Shown here in pieces: positions 8,379 to 17,210 of a stretch of 41,556 bases of DNA. Below the pieces are notes generated by a model, which made no database searches, was not told the origin of the DNA, and saw nothing but the letters and a program-made list of their open reading frames with translations. Location of the stretch: NCBI RefSeq assembly GCF_001037465.1, contig NZ_LFCV01000058.1, positions 1 through 41,556 on the forward strand. Direction: 5' to 3'. Every line of letters begins with the position of its first letter. The stretch's first letter is position 1. The DNA is from Xenorhabdus khoisanae (GTDB lineage: Bacteria > Pseudomonadota > Gammaproteobacteria > Enterobacterales > Enterobacteriaceae). Made by a program: the position numbers and the translations under genes.

Positions 8379-9194
8379 ATGTCATATCGCGTTATCGCGC
8401 TGGATCTAGATGGAACATTGCTCGATCCACAAAAACGTATTCTGCCAGAATCACTGAGCGCCCTGAATGAAGCCCGACAATCTGGTATCAAGGTTTTAAT
8501 TGTTACTGGTCGCCATCATGTCGCCATCCATCCTTTCTATCAAGCGCTACAACTCGATACTCCTGCAATTTGCTGTAATGGGGCTTATTCATATGACTAC
8601 CCTGAAAAGAAAGTCTTAGCTTCGAATCCCCTTTCTGCTCAAGAAACCATTCAAGCTCTTTCTTATCTGCAAGGCACGGAAATTGAGCATTTGATGTATG
8701 TTGATGATGCCATTTTATATCAATTTCCCCATACTGTAGCCCGAACCCTTGCATGGTCAGACTCTTTGCCTGAACATCAACGTCCCAATCTCCAGCAAGC
8801 CAGTAGTTTTCAGGATGCAATTCAGAATGTTAATTTTATCTGGAAATTTGCCACTAACTCTTCAAATTTAGTGAAACTACGTGAGATCAGCGAACAAATT
8901 GCAGAAAACGTGGGCCTTGAGTGCGAGTGGTCATGGTTTGACCAAGTTGATATTGCCAAAAAAGGTAACAGTAAAGGAATGCGTTTACAGCAATGGGTGG
9001 AATCCCAAGGCATGAGTATGAAAGATGTGGTTGCTTTCGGTGATAATTATAATGATCTTAGTATGCTGGAAACTGCCGGACTTGGCGTTGCCATGGGGAA
9101 TGGCGTTGATGCAGTCAAAGAGCGGGCAGATCTTGTCACACAGGATAATACCCAACCCGGCATCGCTGAAGTCATTCGGAAATATGTACTTTAA
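8379..9194 (+). CDS. ybhA: HAD-family sugar/pyridoxal phosphatase YbhA
   Basis: A Cof-type HAD phosphatase. The E. coli orthologue dephosphorylates pyridoxal phosphate and some sugar phosphates. Motif I is ALDLDGT with D9 as nucleophile and D11 as acid/base. VTGRHHVAIHPFYQAL is motif II and its family extension. The cap contains ICCNGAY, KKGNSKG supplies the motif III lysine, and VAFGDNYND is the metal-binding motif IV. It has 271 residues against 272 in E. coli. It points toward modC, with a shared hairpin between the two 3' ends. Confidence 0.93.
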   Translation: MSYRVIALDLDGTLLDPQKRILPESLSALNEARQSGIKVLIVTGRHHVAIHPFYQALQLDTPAICCNGAYSYDYPEKKVLASNPLSAQETIQALSYLQGTEIEHLMYVDDAILYQFPHTVARTLAWSDSLPEHQRPNLQQASSFQDAIQNVNFIWKFATNSSNLVKLREISEQIAENVGLECEWSWFDQVDIAKKGNSKGMRLQQWVESQGMSMKDVVAFGDNYNDLSMLETAGLGVAMGNGVDAVKERADLVTQDNTQPGIAEVIRKYVL

Positions 9195-9229
9195 TTGCCC
9201 TTAGCATCAATGGGAGCAATGAGAACAAT

Positions 9230-9269
9230 GGGAGCGAACCAGCCATGAATTATTCCCGACTGCGCTCCC
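9230..9269. terminator. Bidirectional terminator candidate between ybhA and modC
   Basis: GGGAGCG (9230-9236) and CGCTCCC (9263-9269) form the outer stem. An inner pair of CAG and CTG triplets extends it, with a large loop between. It lies between the converging ybhA and modC ends. T-tracts are poor on both sides. Confidence 0.45.
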
Positions 9270-9277
9270 CGGATATT

Positions 9278-10342
9278 TTATAAGTGACGATTTAGCGAAA
9301 CACTCTTTATCTGCGCATACAACCATTGCCCTGCGCGCAGGTTAAGCTCTTCCTGCGCCCAAGAGGTAATTCTCGCCCACAAGAAATGCTCACTCAACGC
9401 CAATTTGACATCAACCTGCCCGCCGTCTTCAAAAAACTCGATGACTTTTACCTGCAAGGTGTTACGAATGCTACTTACTTTTGGTGGTTCCAAAACTAAG
9501 GAAATATCTGACGCATCAATACGAATGTGTAAATCAGTTCCCGGAGCGGCATCAATTTGGGGTAGCCAAAGGACTTTATCAGCCGCTGCCACGGCAGTCA
9601 TTTGATAACGCTGATGATGTTCCATCACAGACACTTTCAGTATGCTGCTCAGGCTCTCTTTTTGTAGCCACGGACGCAATGCACTACTTGACCAAACATC
9701 TGCTAATGTGCCCGTCGCCCTGACTTTTCCTTTATCCATGACAATCACGTTATCCGCCAAACGCAAAATTTCATCCAAACTATGGCTGACATAGAGGATC
9801 GGAATTCTGACATCTTCGGACAGTTTTTCGAGATAAGGTAATAATTCACGCTTACGTGGTAAATCCAGTGAAGCTAATGGTTCATCCATGAGCAAGATTT
9901 CAGGGGCAGTCAGCAATGCACGACCAATCGCTACCCGCTGTTTTTCTCCGCCAGATAATGTGGCAGGAAAACGTGACAGCAAGTGCTCAATGCCTAATAA
10001 GTCAATGATGCTGTCAAACTGTGGTTTCATTTCCGGTGCCATGCCATATTGTAAGTTGCCTTTCACCCGATAGTGAGGGAACAAACGTGCCTCCTGAAAA
10101 ACATACCCAATCCGGCGCTTTTCTGCCGGCAGACAAATATTTTGCTCCGTATCCACTAAGGTACGACCATTTAAGACAATTCGGCCTTTTTGTGGTTGAG
10201 TCAATCCCGCAATGACATTAATCAATGAGGTTTTTCCCGCTCCCGAAAGACCAAATATGGCAGTGATGCTTTCAGTCGGCAAAGTGGTATCAACCTGCAT
10301 GTGCAGTTCACCCAAACGCTGCTCAAAATCCAGTTCTAACAT
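9278..10342 (-). CDS. modC: Molybdate ABC transporter ATP-binding protein ModC
   Basis: ModC powers uptake of molybdate through the ModB channel. The N-terminal half is an ABC ATPase: Walker [10 protein letters not shown] (about residues 31-39), Q-loop [12 protein letters not shown], signature LSGGEKQR, Walker [13 protein letters not shown] and switch His in YVSHS. The C-terminal 60-70 residues ([19 protein letters not shown] onward) form a MOP oxyanion-binding domain used for regulation by molybdate. It has 354 residues against 352 in E. coli. Its start overlaps the modB end by 7 nt. Last gene of modABC. Confidence 0.95.
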   Translation of the reverse strand: MLELDFEQRLGELHMQVDTTLPTESITAIFGLSGAGKTSLINVIAGLTQPQKGRIVLNGRTLVDTEQNICLPAEKRRIGYVFQEARLFPHYRVKGNLQYGMAPEMKPQFDSIIDLLGIEHLLSRFPATLSGGEKQRVAIGRALLTAPEILLMDEPLASLDLPRKRELLPYLEKLSEDVRIPILYVSHSLDEILRLADNVIVMDKGKVRATGTLADVWSSSALRPWLQKESLSSILKVSVMEHHQRYQMTAVAAADKVLWLPQIDAAPGTDLHIRIDASDISLVLEPPKVSSIRNTLQVKVIEFFEDGGQVDVKLALSEHFLWARITSWAQEELNLRAGQWLYAQIKSVSLNRHL

Positions 10343-11034
10343 GCAGCCCCCAGACGTTTTCTACCCCAACGTGTCAACCACTCGGAAAGCATCAATGAAA
10401 CCAGAGCCAATACAATAGCCACCACACATAAACGTGCTGCTGCTGTTTCAGCACCGGGCGTTTCTATCAATGTATACATGGCAAGAGGAATGGTTCGGGT
10501 TTCCCCCGGTATATTCGAAACAAAAGTGATGGTCGCACCAAATTCTCCCAACGAACGGGCAAATGCCAGCACCGCACCAACAATGATGCCCGGTAATGAC
10601 AACGGCAAGGTAATGGTGAAAAAAACTTTAAGTGGACTCGCCCCCAATGTCCGAGCAGCTTGCTCCAGACGCCTGTCTATACTCTCCAGTGACAACCGAA
10701 TAGCTCTGACCATCAGCGGAAAAGCCACCACAGCCGAAGCTAGTGCCGCTCCCGTCCAGTTAAATGCAAAACTGACGCCAAACCAATCATAAAGGAATTC
10801 ACCAATCACTCCACGACGCCCCATGCTGATGAGCAGCACGTATCCCACCACCACTGGCGGTAATACCAGTGGCAGATGGATAATGCTGTCAAGCAGGGAC
10901 TTACCAAAAAACTGACAACGAGCCAACATCCATGCCATAAAGATCCCGAATGGCAAACTGAATAACACGGCAATACCTGAGATTTTTAAGCTCAGTAAAA
11001 TAGCCTGCCATTCATATTCACTTAACATCTCCAA
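10336..11034 (-). CDS. modB: Molybdate ABC transporter permease ModB
   Basis: Inner-membrane channel subunit of the molybdate importer. It has about five hydrophobic helices and the permease EAA loop, [20 protein letters not shown] (around residues 142-161), that couples to ModC. It has 232 residues against 229 in E. coli. It begins 12 nt after the modA stop and overlaps modC, consistent with one transcript controlled by ModE. Confidence 0.95.
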   Translation of the reverse strand: MEMLSEYEWQAILLSLKISGIAVLFSLPFGIFMAWMLARCQFFGKSLLDSIIHLPLVLPPVVVGYVLLISMGRRGVIGEFLYDWFGVSFAFNWTGAALASAVVAFPLMVRAIRLSLESIDRRLEQAARTLGASPLKVFFTITLPLSLPGIIVGAVLAFARSLGEFGATITFVSNIPGETRTIPLAMYTLIETPGAETAAARLCVVAIVLALVSLMLSEWLTRWGRKRLGAAC

Positions 11035-11045
11035 AAGATCAGTTC

Positions 11046-11816
11046 CTACAGTGGACTAAAGCCATAACGTTTAAAAATTTCAGCGGCTTCAGGGGTTTTA
11101 AGGTAGTCATAAAAATCACGTACAGCTTGTTTTTCATGGCCTTTGATTATCACGATCGGGTATTCCACCGGTTTGTGACTTTCTGGTGGAAATACACCCA
11201 CAACTTTCACTTTTTTGCTGGCAACTGCATCAGATCCGTAAACAATACCCAGTGGTGCTTCTGCCCGCTCCACCAGCGCCATACCACTGCGCACGTTGTT
11301 GGTACGAGCCATCAGTGGGTTCACCATATCCCATGCTTTCAAATATTGCAGTGATTCCTTGGCATATATACCGACAGGCACATGATCAGGATCACCGACC
11401 GCTAAGCGACCACCTGCCAGCAAGGATTTCCATTTTGTTTCCTTATTGATATCGATTTTTTCCAACTTACTCTCTTTAGGGGCAATCAAGACAAGCTGAT
11501 TACCCAACAAAGTATGGCGGGTATCCTCAGCAATTAATTGTTTACCAGAGACGTAATTCATCCATTGTTGATCGGCAGAAATAAAGATATCGGCAGGTGC
11601 TCCCTGTTCTATCTGACGTGCCAATGTTGAAGATGAAGCGTAGGAAGCAACAATATCTCCTTGTTTTTCTTTCTTATATTGCGCAGCAATATCGTCAAGT
11701 GCGTTAGTCAATGAAGCGGCAGCAAAAACTGTCACTTTATCTGTTGCCCAAACGTTTCCAACCAGTGCAAAAGAAACTACGACACCAGTCAGCAGCTGAT
11801 AAACTTTCTTTTTCAT
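11046..11816 (-). CDS. modA: Molybdate-binding periplasmic protein ModA
   Basis: Periplasmic receptor that captures molybdate and tungstate for ModBC. The start at 11816 gives MKKKVYQLL and a classical signal peptide of about 24 residues ending VWA, then DKVTVFAAASLTNALDDIA, the N-terminal oxyanion-pocket region. The length is 256 residues, next to 257 in E. coli. An upstream in-frame ATG (11861) would place the start inside the ModE operator and mask the signal peptide, so I reject it. First gene of modABC. Confidence 0.95.
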   Translation of the reverse strand: MKKKVYQLLTGVVVSFALVGNVWATDKVTVFAAASLTNALDDIAAQYKKEKQGDIVASYASSSTLARQIEQGAPADIFISADQQWMNYVSGKQLIAEDTRHTLLGNQLVLIAPKESKLEKIDINKETKWKSLLAGGRLAVGDPDHVPVGIYAKESLQYLKAWDMVNPLMARTNNVRSGMALVERAEAPLGIVYGSDAVASKKVKVVGVFPPESHKPVEYPIVIIKGHEKQAVRDFYDYLKTPEAAEIFKRYGFSPL

Positions 11817-11846
11817 TTTATATTCACTCAGAGAATCAATATGGTG

Positions 11847-11870
11847 CGTTGTATATAACAAGATATAACG
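11847..11870. promoter_or_regulatory. ModE operator upstream of modA
   Basis: A 24-bp imperfect palindrome begins CGTTGTATA and ends ATATAACG, the spacing and ends of the E. coli modA ModE site. It lies 31-54 nt upstream of the modA ATG. A TTGACG (-35 like) overlaps its far edge on the minus strand. ModE with bound molybdate should repress modABC here; modE itself lies nearby on +. Confidence 0.8.
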
Positions 11871-11939
11871 TCAAATGAAAATGCTATTCTGGTATTAATC
11901 GGCAAGTTGTGAGCCAGTTTTAGCTTTTGCATTAATTTA

Positions 11940-12157
11940 ATGCAAAATATCATAATTGCTAACGTGTACCCGCAACAGGGTGCATTTACTGAAAAAGGCA
12001 TAACTAAACAACGGTTACTGACAATTGCTGGCTTAGGCTGGAGTTTGATGCTCTGGATGTCGGTATCCCTGGATCGCTGATGGTAGGCTATCTGGTGGCT
12101 GTGGCGGTGGTGATTGGGTGGGGGAAAGAAACGCGTCAAATGGATCTTATGCCGTAA
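11940..12157 (+). pseudogene. Vestigial MFS transporter, niacin-transporter-like, internally deleted
   Basis: From an ATG at 11940 the first frame reads QRLLTIAGLGW, then shifts. The adjacent frame continues FDALDVGI and, directly joined, SLMVGYLVAVAVVIGWGKETRQ ending MDLMP and a TAA at 12157. LLxxAGLGWxFDAMDVGI is the first-helix signature, and GKETxQ the C-terminal signature, of MFS carriers such as NiaP. So about 70 codons remain of a protein normally over 400 residues: the two ends joined by a large internal deletion plus a frameshift. The identification is by remembered motif. The substrate (niacin or another organic acid) cannot be told from the remnant. Confidence 0.65.
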
Positions 12158-12195
12158 TTAAAAAAACAAACCCTGTTATTTTAAACGGGGTTTGT
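12158..12195 (-). terminator. Intrinsic terminator of acrZ
   Basis: On the minus strand ACAAACCC...GGGTTTGT (12166-12195) forms a stem of 8 bp plus a GTT/AAC extension past one mismatch. It is followed at once by a run of T residues (12159-12165). It lies about 75 nt past the acrZ stop. Confidence 0.85.
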
Positions 12196-12268
12196 CAGCG
12201 GCCTGAACCCAGAATATACAAATCTATGGGAAAAACCAGATAGTAGAAATACGGTAATTAACGCAAAA

Positions 12269-12409
12269 TTACTGTTCAATACCTTTCTTTTCGCTTTTGG
12301 AAATGAGGTTAAACAATTCCCCCAGCCCATAGATCAATCCCATAATTACTACCGTCACAACAGGAATCATGACCAGTGCGAGTCCCATACTTTTAATCAA
12401 TTCAAGCAT
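12269..12409 (-). CDS. acrZ: AcrAB-TolC efflux accessory small protein AcrZ
   Basis: A 46-residue inner-membrane protein, MLELIKSMGL..., with one hydrophobic helix (about residues 8-30) and a charged, Lys-rich tail. LIYGLGE and the start MLEL are the hallmarks of AcrZ (formerly YbhT). AcrZ binds the AcrB pump and shifts its substrate range. The E. coli protein has 49 residues. GAGG lies 5 nt before the ATG. The position between modA and modE is the same as in E. coli, which supports the call. It has its own terminator and is divergent from modE. Confidence 0.93.
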   Translation of the reverse strand: MLELIKSMGLALVMIPVVTVVIMGLIYGLGELFNLISKSEKKGIEQ

Positions 12410-12541
12410 ACAAACCTCATATCATAAATGACCACTATCCAGTCATTCTAGACAATAAAAAAGTAACAGTAACCGACGAAACGTGCGATTCTTATCGTTA
12501 TCCTATAAAAACTCTCAAATATTTGCCCGAAATGAATCACT

Positions 12542-13333
12542 ATGCAAGCCGAAATATTGTTAACACTGAAATTGCAGCAACGCCTGTTTGCTGATCCACG
12601 ACGAATCGAGCTGCTTAAACAGATTAAAATCACCGGTTCTATCAGTCAGGGCGCAAAGCAAGCGGGAATAAGTTATAAAAGTGCTTGGGATGCCATCAAT
12701 GAAATGAATCAACTCGCAGATGAAGTATTGGTAGAACGTGCCACAGGCGGGAAAGGGGGGGGTGGAGCCATACTTACACACTATGGCGAACGTCTATTAC
12801 AACTTTATGATCTGCTGGCAAAAATTCAACAAAAAGCATTTGATGTCCTTAAAGAGGATTCGCTGCCCTTAGATAGTCTGCTTGCCGCCATTTCTCGATT
12901 TTCATTACAAACCAGTGCCCGAAACCAATTTTTTGGCAAAATTCTTGAGCGCAACCATGAAAATATCCAACAACACGTCCGAGTCCTGCTGGAAGATGGA
13001 AAAACATCAATCTATGCTGCTTTAACGGAACAGAGCGCAAATCGATTAAATTTAGTGACAGGAAAAGAAGTTCTGGTGTTGATTAAAGCTCCGTGGATAA
13101 CCTTAACTAAAGAGCCTCTCTCCTCCGTTTCATACGATAATGCCCTACCCAGCCAAATCAGCCACATTGAAACAGGAACAGAACACAGTGAAGTTATTCT
13201 GACGCTCAATGGCGGTGAATCTCTTTGTGTTACATTGCCTGATCAGGAAATGGAACGCCTGAAACTTCAACCAAATGATCTTGTCACCGCACTTTTCAAT
13301 GCTGATAAAGTGATTATTGCAACTCTGTGCTGA
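12542..13333 (+). CDS. modE: Molybdate-responsive transcriptional regulator ModE
   Basis: ModE binds molybdate and represses modABC while activating molybdoenzyme genes. The N-terminal winged helix-turn-helix (SISQGAKQAGISYKSAWDAI, about residues 34-53) is followed by the conserved ERATGGKGGGGA wing. Two MOP-type molybdate-binding repeats follow (about 125-190 and 198-263), including SARNQFFGKI and the C-terminal VIIATLC. It has 263 residues against 262 in E. coli. A terminator-like hairpin follows, so modF may be transcribed separately. Confidence 0.95.
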   Translation: MQAEILLTLKLQQRLFADPRRIELLKQIKITGSISQGAKQAGISYKSAWDAINEMNQLADEVLVERATGGKGGGGAILTHYGERLLQLYDLLAKIQQKAFDVLKEDSLPLDSLLAAISRFSLQTSARNQFFGKILERNHENIQQHVRVLLEDGKTSIYAALTEQSANRLNLVTGKEVLVLIKAPWITLTKEPLSSVSYDNALPSQISHIETGTEHSEVILTLNGGESLCVTLPDQEMERLKLQPNDLVTALFNADKVIIATLC

Positions 13334-13353
13334 CTACTTGTTAATCCCTTATC

Positions 13354-13395
13354 TCCCCTGATAAACCGCCTGTCAGGGGAATTTCAATTCTTTTT
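13354..13395 (+). terminator. Intrinsic terminator of modE
   Basis: TCCCCTGA (13354-13361) and TCAGGGGA (13373-13380) form an 8-bp stem with an 11-nt loop. A T-rich tail follows (ATTTCAATTCTTTTT). It lies 20 nt beyond the modE stop. Confidence 0.75.
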
Positions 13396-13479
13396 CTCTT
13401 CAGCAAGACAATATTCAACAGAGCCTCACAATAGATTTCAAAAATCATTACCCCTTAACTATTAACAGACAACTACACA

Positions 13480-13508
13480 TTGACATTGACCATCATTACG
13501 CTTATTTC
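13480..13508 (+). promoter_or_regulatory. Possible modF promoter
   Basis: A perfect -35 hexamer TTGACA (13480-13485) is followed after 17 nt by TATTTC, a weak -10. It ends about 40 nt before modF and comes after the modE terminator, so it would give modF an independent transcript. Confidence 0.4.
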
Positions 13509-13549
13509 TGATTATCCTTTAGTTGATGTTGCTTAAATAAGGAAGAAGA

Positions 13550-15034
13550 ATGTCTGAATTGCAAATAACGCAAGGTAGTTTCCGTTTAAGTGACACCCGT
13601 ACTCTGCGGCTACCGTCACTGAAAATTATTTCTGGGGAAAATTGGGCCTTTGTTGGCGCAAATGGCAGTGGAAAATCTTCATTGGCGCGCGCTCTGTCAG
13701 ATGAATTAATTCAACTGGCAGGTGAACGTTATTGCTCATTTCATACACCAGTACGCCTCTCTTTCGAACAATTGCAAAAACTCATCGACGAAGAGTGGCA
13801 ACGAAACAATACTGATTTACTCAGTGAAGGCGAGGAAGATACTGGGCGCACTGCCGCAGATATCATTCAGCTTTATCATAAAGACAATGAGTTATGCCTT
13901 GAATTGACCAAGTATTTCGGTATTAAAGATCTGCTCTCGCGACGTTTCAAATACCTCTCAACCGGGGAAGTCCGCAAAGTTTTGCTTTGTCAGGCATTGA
14001 TGGCTGATCCTGATTTATTGATCCTTGATGAACCCTTTGACGGGTTGGATGCTTATGCACGAGGTCAACTTTCCCAATTATTGGAATCACTGGTAGCAAA
14101 AGGCATTACTTTAGTTTTGATCTTAACCCGATTCCATGAAATCCCTGATTTTGTCGAACAAATCGGTGTATTGGCAGACTGTCACCTGACTTTAGCCGGA
14201 GAAAAACAAAGTATTTTGGCAGAATCTCTTATAGCCCAGTTAGCACACAGTGAAGAGCTGAAAAATATTCATCTTCCCGAAACAGATGAATACCGTGCGG
14301 ATGAGCAACTTCCAACCGATCAACCATTAGTTTCAATGCGTAATGTTATTGTCCAGTATAATGACAAACCCATTTTGCACGACCTGAACTGGCAAGTGAA
14401 TCCTAATGAGCACTGGCAGGTCATTGGTGAAAATGGTGCCGGCAAATCGACCCTACTCAGTTTGATTACAGGTGATCACCCTCAAGGTTATAGTAATGAG
14501 TTAATATTATTTGGTCGGCAACGAGGAAGTGGTGAAACCATTTGGGACATTAAACGCCACATTGGTTATGTCAGTAACAGTATCCATTTAGAGTACCGCG
14601 TCAGCATCAGTGTCAGAAATGTCATCCTTTCTGGTTTTTTTGACTCGATAGGGCTATATCAGGCAGTTTCAGATCGGCAACAACAACTGGCTGATGAATG
14701 GCTGGATTTACTGGGATTATCTGGGGAAACAGCAACCAGCCCATTCCACAGCCTGTCATGGGGGCAACAGCGGCTCGTTTTAATTGCCCGCGCTTTAGTG
14801 AAACACCCTGCCTTACTGATTCTGGATGAGCCATTACAAGGGCTTGATCCCCTAAACCGTCAACTGGTTTTGCGCTTCATTGATATCATGATCGCCAATG
14901 GGGATACGCAGCTTTTGTTTGTTTCTCATCATCAGGAAGATGCGCCAGAATGCATTACTCATCGTCTTAGGTTTATTCCTGATGGTGATATTTACCGATA
15001 TGAAACCGACAATATTTTCCAAGAAGCTCTGTAG
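13550..15034 (+). CDS. modF: ModF, twin ABC ATPase of the molybdate locus
   Basis: A cytoplasmic protein with two fused ABC ATPase domains and no membrane part. Domain 1 has Walker A GANGSGKSS (about residues 37-45), signature LSTGEVRK and Walker B LLILDEPFDGLD. Domain 2 has GENGAGKST, signature LSWGQQR and LLILDEPLQGLD. It has 494 residues against 490 in E. coli ModF (PhrA). Its exact role is unresolved; it is not required for molybdate transport in E. coli, to my knowledge. GGAAGAAGA precedes the ATG. E. coli has galETKM next; here a CPBP protease gene follows. Confidence 0.93.
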   Translation: MSELQITQGSFRLSDTRTLRLPSLKIISGENWAFVGANGSGKSSLARALSDELIQLAGERYCSFHTPVRLSFEQLQKLIDEEWQRNNTDLLSEGEEDTGRTAADIIQLYHKDNELCLELTKYFGIKDLLSRRFKYLSTGEVRKVLLCQALMADPDLLILDEPFDGLDAYARGQLSQLLESLVAKGITLVLILTRFHEIPDFVEQIGVLADCHLTLAGEKQSILAESLIAQLAHSEELKNIHLPETDEYRADEQLPTDQPLVSMRNVIVQYNDKPILHDLNWQVNPNEHWQVIGENGAGKSTLLSLITGDHPQGYSNELILFGRQRGSGETIWDIKRHIGYVSNSIHLEYRVSISVRNVILSGFFDSIGLYQAVSDRQQQLADEWLDLLGLSGETATSPFHSLSWGQQRLVLIARALVKHPALLILDEPLQGLDPLNRQLVLRFIDIMIANGDTQLLFVSHHQEDAPECITHRLRFIPDGDIYRYETDNIFQEAL

Positions 15035-15056
15035 TCCCTTTCTTTTCTTATACCGT

Positions 15057-15081
15057 GAGCCTTCTCTGTGAGAGAAGGCTC
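15057..15081. terminator. Hairpin after modF
   Basis: GAGCCTTCTC (15057-15066) and GAGAAGGCTC (15072-15081) form a perfect 10-bp stem with loop TGTGA, 22 nt past the modF stop. A T-tract is lacking, but its position and stability suggest the end of the modF transcript. Confidence 0.6.
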
Positions 15082-15233
15082 CGGTGTTATCCCGCCGACC
15101 AATGATTTTGTAAAATCAAATACTATTTTTTGATATTTTTATTATTATTTTTGAATTTTTTAACGATTGCTATAAAATCACCGCCTATTTTTAGACTATT
15201 GCATTGTTTTTTTCAAAGATAATAGGGAATTAT

Positions 15234-16061
15234 ATGGCTTGGGCATTACTTGCCGTTTCATTGGCGCTTTTGAATAGTCGCCAGAAAATTGCTTTTTTCA
15301 TCGCGTTCTTGGCTATCATTGCTGGAATCAGCACTAACGTGATTACCTACCCCGCTATAATCACACTAACAGTGATTACCATCTTGGGTGTAGCACACAT
15401 TTACTGCAAAAAACATTTTGTTCTTAGCACTGTTATAGAGATGGTATTAGTCATCTCTGGTATTTTGCTGTTTATACATTACCTTCCGGGTTTCCATAAC
15501 CTCAAGTATCTGGACAAAGTACAGGCAGGCCCGCTAAGTGCACCTTTCTCGATGTACTTCAACTTTGACAAGGCACTGCTACCATTCATCCTATTATTCT
15601 GCTTGCCCACGTTGTTTACCCGGAAACCTGTGGTTAATGCGCCCTCACATGGATGGGCGTTATTAATTGCAGCTATTCCGGCATTATTGTGGCTTGCAAC
15701 CGTGTTAGGTGGATTGTCCGTTGAACTCCATCTACCCAGCTGGTTTCCTGCTTTTGTTCTTGCTAACCTTTTCTTTGTTTCTCTTGCTGAAGAAGCACTG
15801 TTCCGTGGCTATATTCAACAAAAATTGAGCCAGTGGATGAGTCCTTATTTAGCGCTGATTATCACCTCCCTGCTTTTTGGTGCAGCTCACTTTGCGGGTG
15901 GCGGCTTGATGATGATTTTCGCGACATTGGCTGGATTAATTTATGGCGTAGCATGGATGTGGAGTGGTCGTTTATGGGTAGCTGTTGCTTTCCATTTTTC
16001 ACTCAATCTGATGCATCTGTTGTTTTTCACCTATCCGATAAAAGCAGTGGTCATACACTAA
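15234..16061 (+). CDS. CPBP-family intramembrane glutamic endopeptidase
   Basis: A 275-residue, highly hydrophobic protein with about eight membrane helices. Its C-terminal third carries the CPBP (CAAX-protease and bacteriocin-processing) motifs: EEALFRG (E186, E187, R191), the histidine in GAAHFAGG (H219) and HFSLN (H254). These form the Rce1-type glutamate/His active site in the membrane. I chose the ATG at 15234, preceded by AGGGA, over a TTG at 15204. Family members process peptides such as bacteriocins or act as immunity proteins, but the substrate here is unknown. No bacteriocin-like ORF is visible beside it. It occupies the site of the E. coli gal operon. Confidence 0.85.
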   Translation: MAWALLAVSLALLNSRQKIAFFIAFLAIIAGISTNVITYPAIITLTVITILGVAHIYCKKHFVLSTVIEMVLVISGILLFIHYLPGFHNLKYLDKVQAGPLSAPFSMYFNFDKALLPFILLFCLPTLFTRKPVVNAPSHGWALLIAAIPALLWLATVLGGLSVELHLPSWFPAFVLANLFFVSLAEEALFRGYIQQKLSQWMSPYLALIITSLLFGAAHFAGGGLMMIFATLAGLIYGVAWMWSGRLWVAVAFHFSLNLMHLLFFTYPIKAVVIH

Positions 16062-16080
16062 GCTGAATTTTACTTGATCT

Positions 16081-16112
16081 GAATTGTCATCCCCATTACA
16101 GGGATGCAATTC
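16081..16112. terminator. Hairpin after the CPBP protease gene
   Basis: GAATTG-T-CATCCC (16081-16093) pairs with GGGATGCAATTC (16101-16112), a 12-bp stem with one bulged T and loop CATTACA. It lies 20 nt past the stop codon, without a T-tract. Confidence 0.5.
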
Positions 16113-16115
16113 TGA

Positions 16116-16165
16116 TCAAAACAATTTTGCTCAAAGCAATTTTACTCAAAACAACTCAGATCAAA
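16116..16165. repeat. Degenerate 15-bp tandem repeats
   Basis: Units TCAAAACAATTTTGC (16116-16130), TCAAAGCAATTTTAC (16131-16145) and TCAAAACAACTCAGA (16146-16160), then the start of a fourth (TCAAAC). The first two units differ at two positions. They lie between the CPBP hairpin and the gpmA promoter. Their role is unknown. Confidence 0.7.
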
Positions 16166-16249
16166 CATTCTTTTCCTCTCCTAAACAAATAAGTCGCTGT
16201 CGTTACTATCACCAAATATGATTTAAAACAGGAGTTACGAGACTATTGT

Positions 16250-16279
16250 TTGCCGTTTTGGTCTTTCGCGCCATATAAT
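16250..16279 (+). promoter_or_regulatory. gpmA promoter
   Basis: -35 TTGCCG (16250-16255), an 18-nt spacer, and a perfect TATAAT (16274-16279), 60 nt upstream of the gpmA ATG. Confidence 0.6.
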
Positions 16280-16339
16280 GCCCGCAGCGATCATTTCAAT
16301 TTCATTTCGTATTAAAAAGTACTGATAGGAGTTTAAGCT

Positions 16340-17092
16340 ATGGCTGTAACTAAACTGGTTCTTGTAAGGCACGGAGAGAGCGAGTGGAACAAAGAGAACC
16401 GTTTTACTGGCTGGACTGACGTTGAATTGTCTGACAAAGGCCGCTCTGAAGCACAACAAGCAGGTCAATTGTTGAAACAAGAAGGTTTCGCTTTTGATTT
16501 TGCCTACACTTCTGTTTTAAAACGTGCCATTCACACTCTGTGGAATATTTTGGACCAAGTCGATCAGCAATGGCTGCCAGTTGAAAAAAGCTGGAAACTG
16601 AATGAACGTCACTATGGCGCATTGCAAGGTCTGGATAAAGCAGAAACGGCTGCTAAATATGGTGATGATCAAGTTAAATTGTGGCGTCGTGGTTTTGCTA
16701 TCACTCCTCCTGATTTGACCAAAGATGACGAACGTTACCCTGGCCATGATCCTCGCTATGCAAATTTGAAACCAGAAGAACTCCCAGTTACAGAAAGCCT
16801 GGCAACCACCATTGAGCGTGTTGTTCCTTATTGGGAAGAAGTGATCAAACCTCGCGTAGAGAAAGGTGAAAAAGTCATCATTGCTGCTCACGGTAACTCT
16901 TTGCGTGCGCTGGTGAAATACTTGGATAATATGGGCGAAGAAGAAATTCTTGAGCTGAATATTCCAACTGCTGTGCCACTGGTTTATGAATTTGATGAAA
17001 ACATGAAACCTATCAAGCACTATTATCTGGGCAATGCTGACGAAATCGCAGCAAAAGCTGCGGCTGTAGCAAACCAAGGTAAAGCGAAGTAA
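16340..17092 (+). CDS. gpmA: 2,3-bisphosphoglycerate-dependent phosphoglycerate mutase GpmA
   Basis: GpmA interconverts 3- and 2-phosphoglycerate in glycolysis and gluconeogenesis. The phospho-accepting histidine is H11 in [10 protein letters not shown], and the second active-site histidine is H184 in [28 protein letters not shown] carries the acid/base glutamate. Its 250 residues match the E. coli length. RBS TAGGAG. It is monocistronic with its own promoter and terminator. In E. coli the gal operon lies upstream; here that operon is absent. Confidence 0.97.
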   Translation: MAVTKLVLVRHGESEWNKENRFTGWTDVELSDKGRSEAQQAGQLLKQEGFAFDFAYTSVLKRAIHTLWNILDQVDQQWLPVEKSWKLNERHYGALQGLDKAETAAKYGDDQVKLWRRGFAITPPDLTKDDERYPGHDPRYANLKPEELPVTESLATTIERVVPYWEEVIKPRVEKGEKVIIAAHGNSLRALVKYLDNMGEEEILELNIPTAVPLVYEFDENMKPIKHYYLGNADEIAAKAAAVANQGKAK

Positions 17093-17162
17093 TCTTCTAA
17101 GATTCAAGCAAAGACAGCACTAAGCAAATAATGTTGAAAAATAGTGTTAAAAAATTTAGTGG

Positions 17163-17189
17163 AAAGCCGGAATAATCTCCGGCTTTTTT
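17163..17189 (+). terminator. Intrinsic terminator of gpmA (possibly shared with aroG)
   Basis: AAAGCCGGA (17163-17171) and TCCGGCTTT (17178-17186) form a 9-bp stem with a 6-nt loop, followed by more T. It is 70 nt past gpmA and 22 nt before the convergent aroG stop, so it may serve both directions. Confidence 0.85.
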
Positions 17190-17210
17190 ATGATATTTTT
17201 TCGTGATGAA

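Noticed and set aside
9214-9236. Direct repeat CAATGGGAGC after ybhA
   Set aside because: Only two copies of about 10 bp, one of which is part of a hairpin stem; no sign of a target-site duplication or mobile element.
11828-12139. 103-codon minus-strand ORF between modA and acrZ
   Set aside because: It runs opposite the MFS remnant and across the ModE operator; the remnant explains the sequence better.
16517-17107. 196-codon minus-strand ORF across gpmA
   Set aside because: It is fully antisense to a well-supported gene, has no recognisable domain, and its composition mirrors gpmA codons.
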